Below are positions 7,489-8,220 of a stretch of DNA of 8,220 nt, in pieces. This stretch comes from Bacillota bacterium. Its GTDB lineage: Bacteria; Bacillota; Limnochordia; Darwinibacteriales; DTU012. Below the pieces are notes generated by a model. It did not search any database. It was not told the origin of the DNA and saw nothing but the letters and a program-made list of their open reading frames with translations. The DNA is taken from positions 1 through 8,220 of the forward strand of contig JAAYLQ010000012.1 in NCBI GenBank assembly GCA_012521805.1, in the 5' to 3' direction. The translations under genes and the position numbers were made by a program. How positions within the stretch are numbered: position 1 is the first letter of the stretch; every line of letters starts with the position of its first letter.

Positions 7489-7542
7489 TTATGTATTACT
7501 TGAGATCAACTTTAATATGTAGTTCGAGAAAAAAATACATAA
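7489..7542. repeat. Spaced inverted repeat in the MCP2 leader
   Basis: TTATGTATT (7489-7497) and AATACATAA (7534-7542) are exact reverse complements separated by 36 bases, between the divergent MCP2 and ndk genes and closer to MCP2. The arms are AT-rich, so a stable RNA hairpin is doubtful. A split operator or chance in AT-rich DNA are both possible. Confidence 0.35.
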
Positions 7543-7595
7543 TCCTATCTTTTTTTACACCTCACCCTAACTTTTTCCATATTTAATCCTTTCGC

Positions 7596-7603
7596 CTATC
7601 GGC
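7596..7603 (-). promoter_or_regulatory. Sigma-D (sigma-28)-like -10 box upstream of MCP2
   Basis: On the minus strand GCCGATAG matches seven of eight bases of the motility sigma factor -10 consensus GCCGATAA. It is oriented toward MCP2, with a predicted leader of roughly 140 bases. Motility sigma factors commonly drive MCP genes. Against the call, the -35 position 15-16 bases upstream is a T run rather than TAAA, and the distance to the gene is long. Confidence 0.3.
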
Positions 7604-7629
7604 AGAATATTCCTTCTAAAAAACAGGAT

Positions 7630-7635
7630 TATAAA
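7630..7635 (+). promoter_or_regulatory. Possible -10 box for ndk
   Basis: TATAAA reads toward ndk, with transcription expected to begin near 7642 and a leader of about 55 bases. No recognisable -35 hexamer lies 16-18 bases upstream, so the call is weak. The predicted leader contains a 7-bp inverted repeat TTTCTGC/GCAGAAA (7650-7656 and 7671-7677) just before the ribosome binding site. The remainder of the 7447-7695 gap holds no gene that I can see. Confidence 0.3.
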
Positions 7636-7695
7636 AGGAGAAAGGCATCTTTCTGCGAATTTATCCTGAAGCAGAAAATTCTGGAGGTGGCTTCT

Positions 7696-8124
7696 ATGGA
7701 ATCCCATTATACATTAGTGCTGATTAAACCATCAGCTGTTCAGCGGGGCCTGTGCGGCGAGATTATCAGCCGCTACGAATCGGCTGGTCTCAAATTAGCT
7801 GCTTTAAAGCTGGAAAAATTCCCACTAGAAACCTTTGCTGAGCTGTACCGGGAACACCAAGGGAAGAGTTTTTACCAGGCTGTTGTGGAGCACATGAGTT
7901 CCGCCCCAATCTGTGCCCTTGTACTGGCCGGTCCAGCCGGAATTGTGGAGAAAGTACGGGCGCTAAACGGCGCTACCGATCCGGTGAAAGCGGCACCGGG
8001 GACAATCCGGGGTGATTACGCTGCTGCAATGGAACCGGATAATATTGTCCATGCCTCCGATGCTCTAGAAAGCGCAGCCCGGGAAATCAGGATTTTCTTC
8101 CCAGACTTCATGCCTTGTTCCTAA
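7696..8124 (+). CDS. ndk: Nucleoside diphosphate kinase
   Basis: Ndk moves the terminal phosphate from ATP to other nucleoside diphosphates through a phosphohistidine intermediate, balancing NTP and dNTP pools in the cytoplasm. I choose the ATG at 7696 (142 residues), because GGAGG (7683-7687) sits eight bases upstream; the in-frame GTG at 7687 overlaps that site and cannot be the start. All expected residues are present: LIKPSAV with Lys11, Tyr51 and Phe59 in the nucleotide cleft, Thr95 in GATDP, Arg105 in GTIRGDY, Asn116, and the catalytic His119 in NIVHASD. The usual NIVHGSDS signature has Ala in place of Gly and Ala in place of the final Ser, mild changes next to the active site. Length is normal for bacterial Ndk. 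The gene stands alone, divergent from MCP2 and closed by its own terminator. Confidence 0.97.
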   Translation: MESHYTLVLIKPSAVQRGLCGEIISRYESAGLKLAALKLEKFPLETFAELYREHQGKSFYQAVVEHMSSAPICALVLAGPAGIVEKVRALNGATDPVKAAPGTIRGDYAAAMEPDNIVHASDALESAAREIRIFFPDFMPCS

Positions 8125-8145
8125 AGGAGCAGGGCTGATTTTTTT
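8112..8145 (+). terminator. Rho-independent terminator overlapping the ndk stop
   Basis: GCCTTGTTCC (8112-8121) pairs with GGAGCAGGGC (8126-8135) over ten positions, two of them G-U, around a TAAA loop. TGA and a run of seven T (8139-8145) follow. The last codons of ndk form the left arm, and its TAA stop (8122-8124) is the loop, so the terminator is embedded in the gene end. Confidence 0.88.
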
Positions 8146-8220
8146 ATCAAATTTAATTGATAACTTATGGTTGAAATATCTGCAGATTTGGATTACTATG
8201 ATAACAAAGACAAATATTAC

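Noticed and set aside
7447..7686. A cyclic-di-GMP or other riboswitch in the MCP2 leader, since such switches often precede MCP genes
   Set aside because: I could not find the conserved GEMM core or a comparable structured element; the leader is AT-rich with only a weak inverted repeat.
8146..8190. Small palindromes ATCAA/TTGAT and ATCTGCAGAT after ndk
   Set aside because: They are short, differ from each other, and have no partner elsewhere in the window; there is no sign of an attachment site or insertion sequence end.
8167..8220. An ATG-led frame of 18 codons open to the right edge (MVEISADLDYYDNKDKYY)
   Set aside because: There is no ribosome binding site before the ATG, the frame is very short, and the region is AT-rich. 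It may be the start of a real gene, but the window does not show enough.
1..8220. CRISPR array, tRNA or rRNA gene, insertion sequence, phage or defence genes
   Set aside because: No spaced direct repeats, cloverleaf sequences, transposase motifs or defence-type domains could be seen on either strand.

Overview
The window reads as a chromosomal piece of a bacterium from the Bacillota (Firmicutes), probably an anaerobic, clostridia-like lineage with middling G+C. The signs are strong GGAGG-type ribosome binding sites about 7-9 bases before nearly every start, two TTG starts, hairpin-plus-T-tract terminators, a Gram-positive-style lipoprotein, and a PepF-type M3 oligopeptidase. This is inference from style; no taxonomic marker gene is present.

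Layout, left to right. Bases 1-338 (minus) hold the N-terminal part of an AT-rich lipoprotein with a divergent InlB B-repeat-like domain; it runs off the left edge. A putative sigma-A promoter for it lies at 431-459. A hairpin terminator (571-616, minus) and about 200 bases that look like a decayed coding remnant (646-843) separate it from a methyl-accepting chemotaxis protein (MCP1, 844-2721, minus). A 150-base divergent intergenic stretch leads to an M3 oligoendopeptidase (2872-4656, plus). That gene ends at a perfect 15-bp hairpin shared with the convergent xylose-isomerase-like TIM-barrel gene (4697-5551, minus). The TIM-barrel gene lies 17 bases downstream of a second chemotaxis protein (MCP2, 5569-7446, minus), so these two very likely form an operon. 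A 249-base divergent region then leads to nucleoside diphosphate kinase (ndk, 7696-8124, plus), whose stop codon sits in the loop of its own terminator. The last 75 bases contain no gene I can support.

How the genes fit together. MCP1 and MCP2 are paralogues of identical length (625 residues): a membrane-anchored, dCache-like extracellular sensor, HAMP linker and cytoplasmic methyl-accepting signalling rod. They share a near-identical kinase-control tip but have diverged sensor halves, so they probably report different ligands to the same CheA/CheW array, which is not encoded here. Coupling MCP2 with a sugar isomerase/epimerase-like enzyme hints at a carbohydrate-related stimulus, but that is only inference from context. 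The peptidase and Ndk are housekeeping-type enzymes with no evident link to chemotaxis.

I found no convincing undescribed multi-gene system. The points most worth checking are the MCP2-isomerase operon, the decayed coding remnant after MCP1, and the repeat-domain lipoprotein cut by the left edge.
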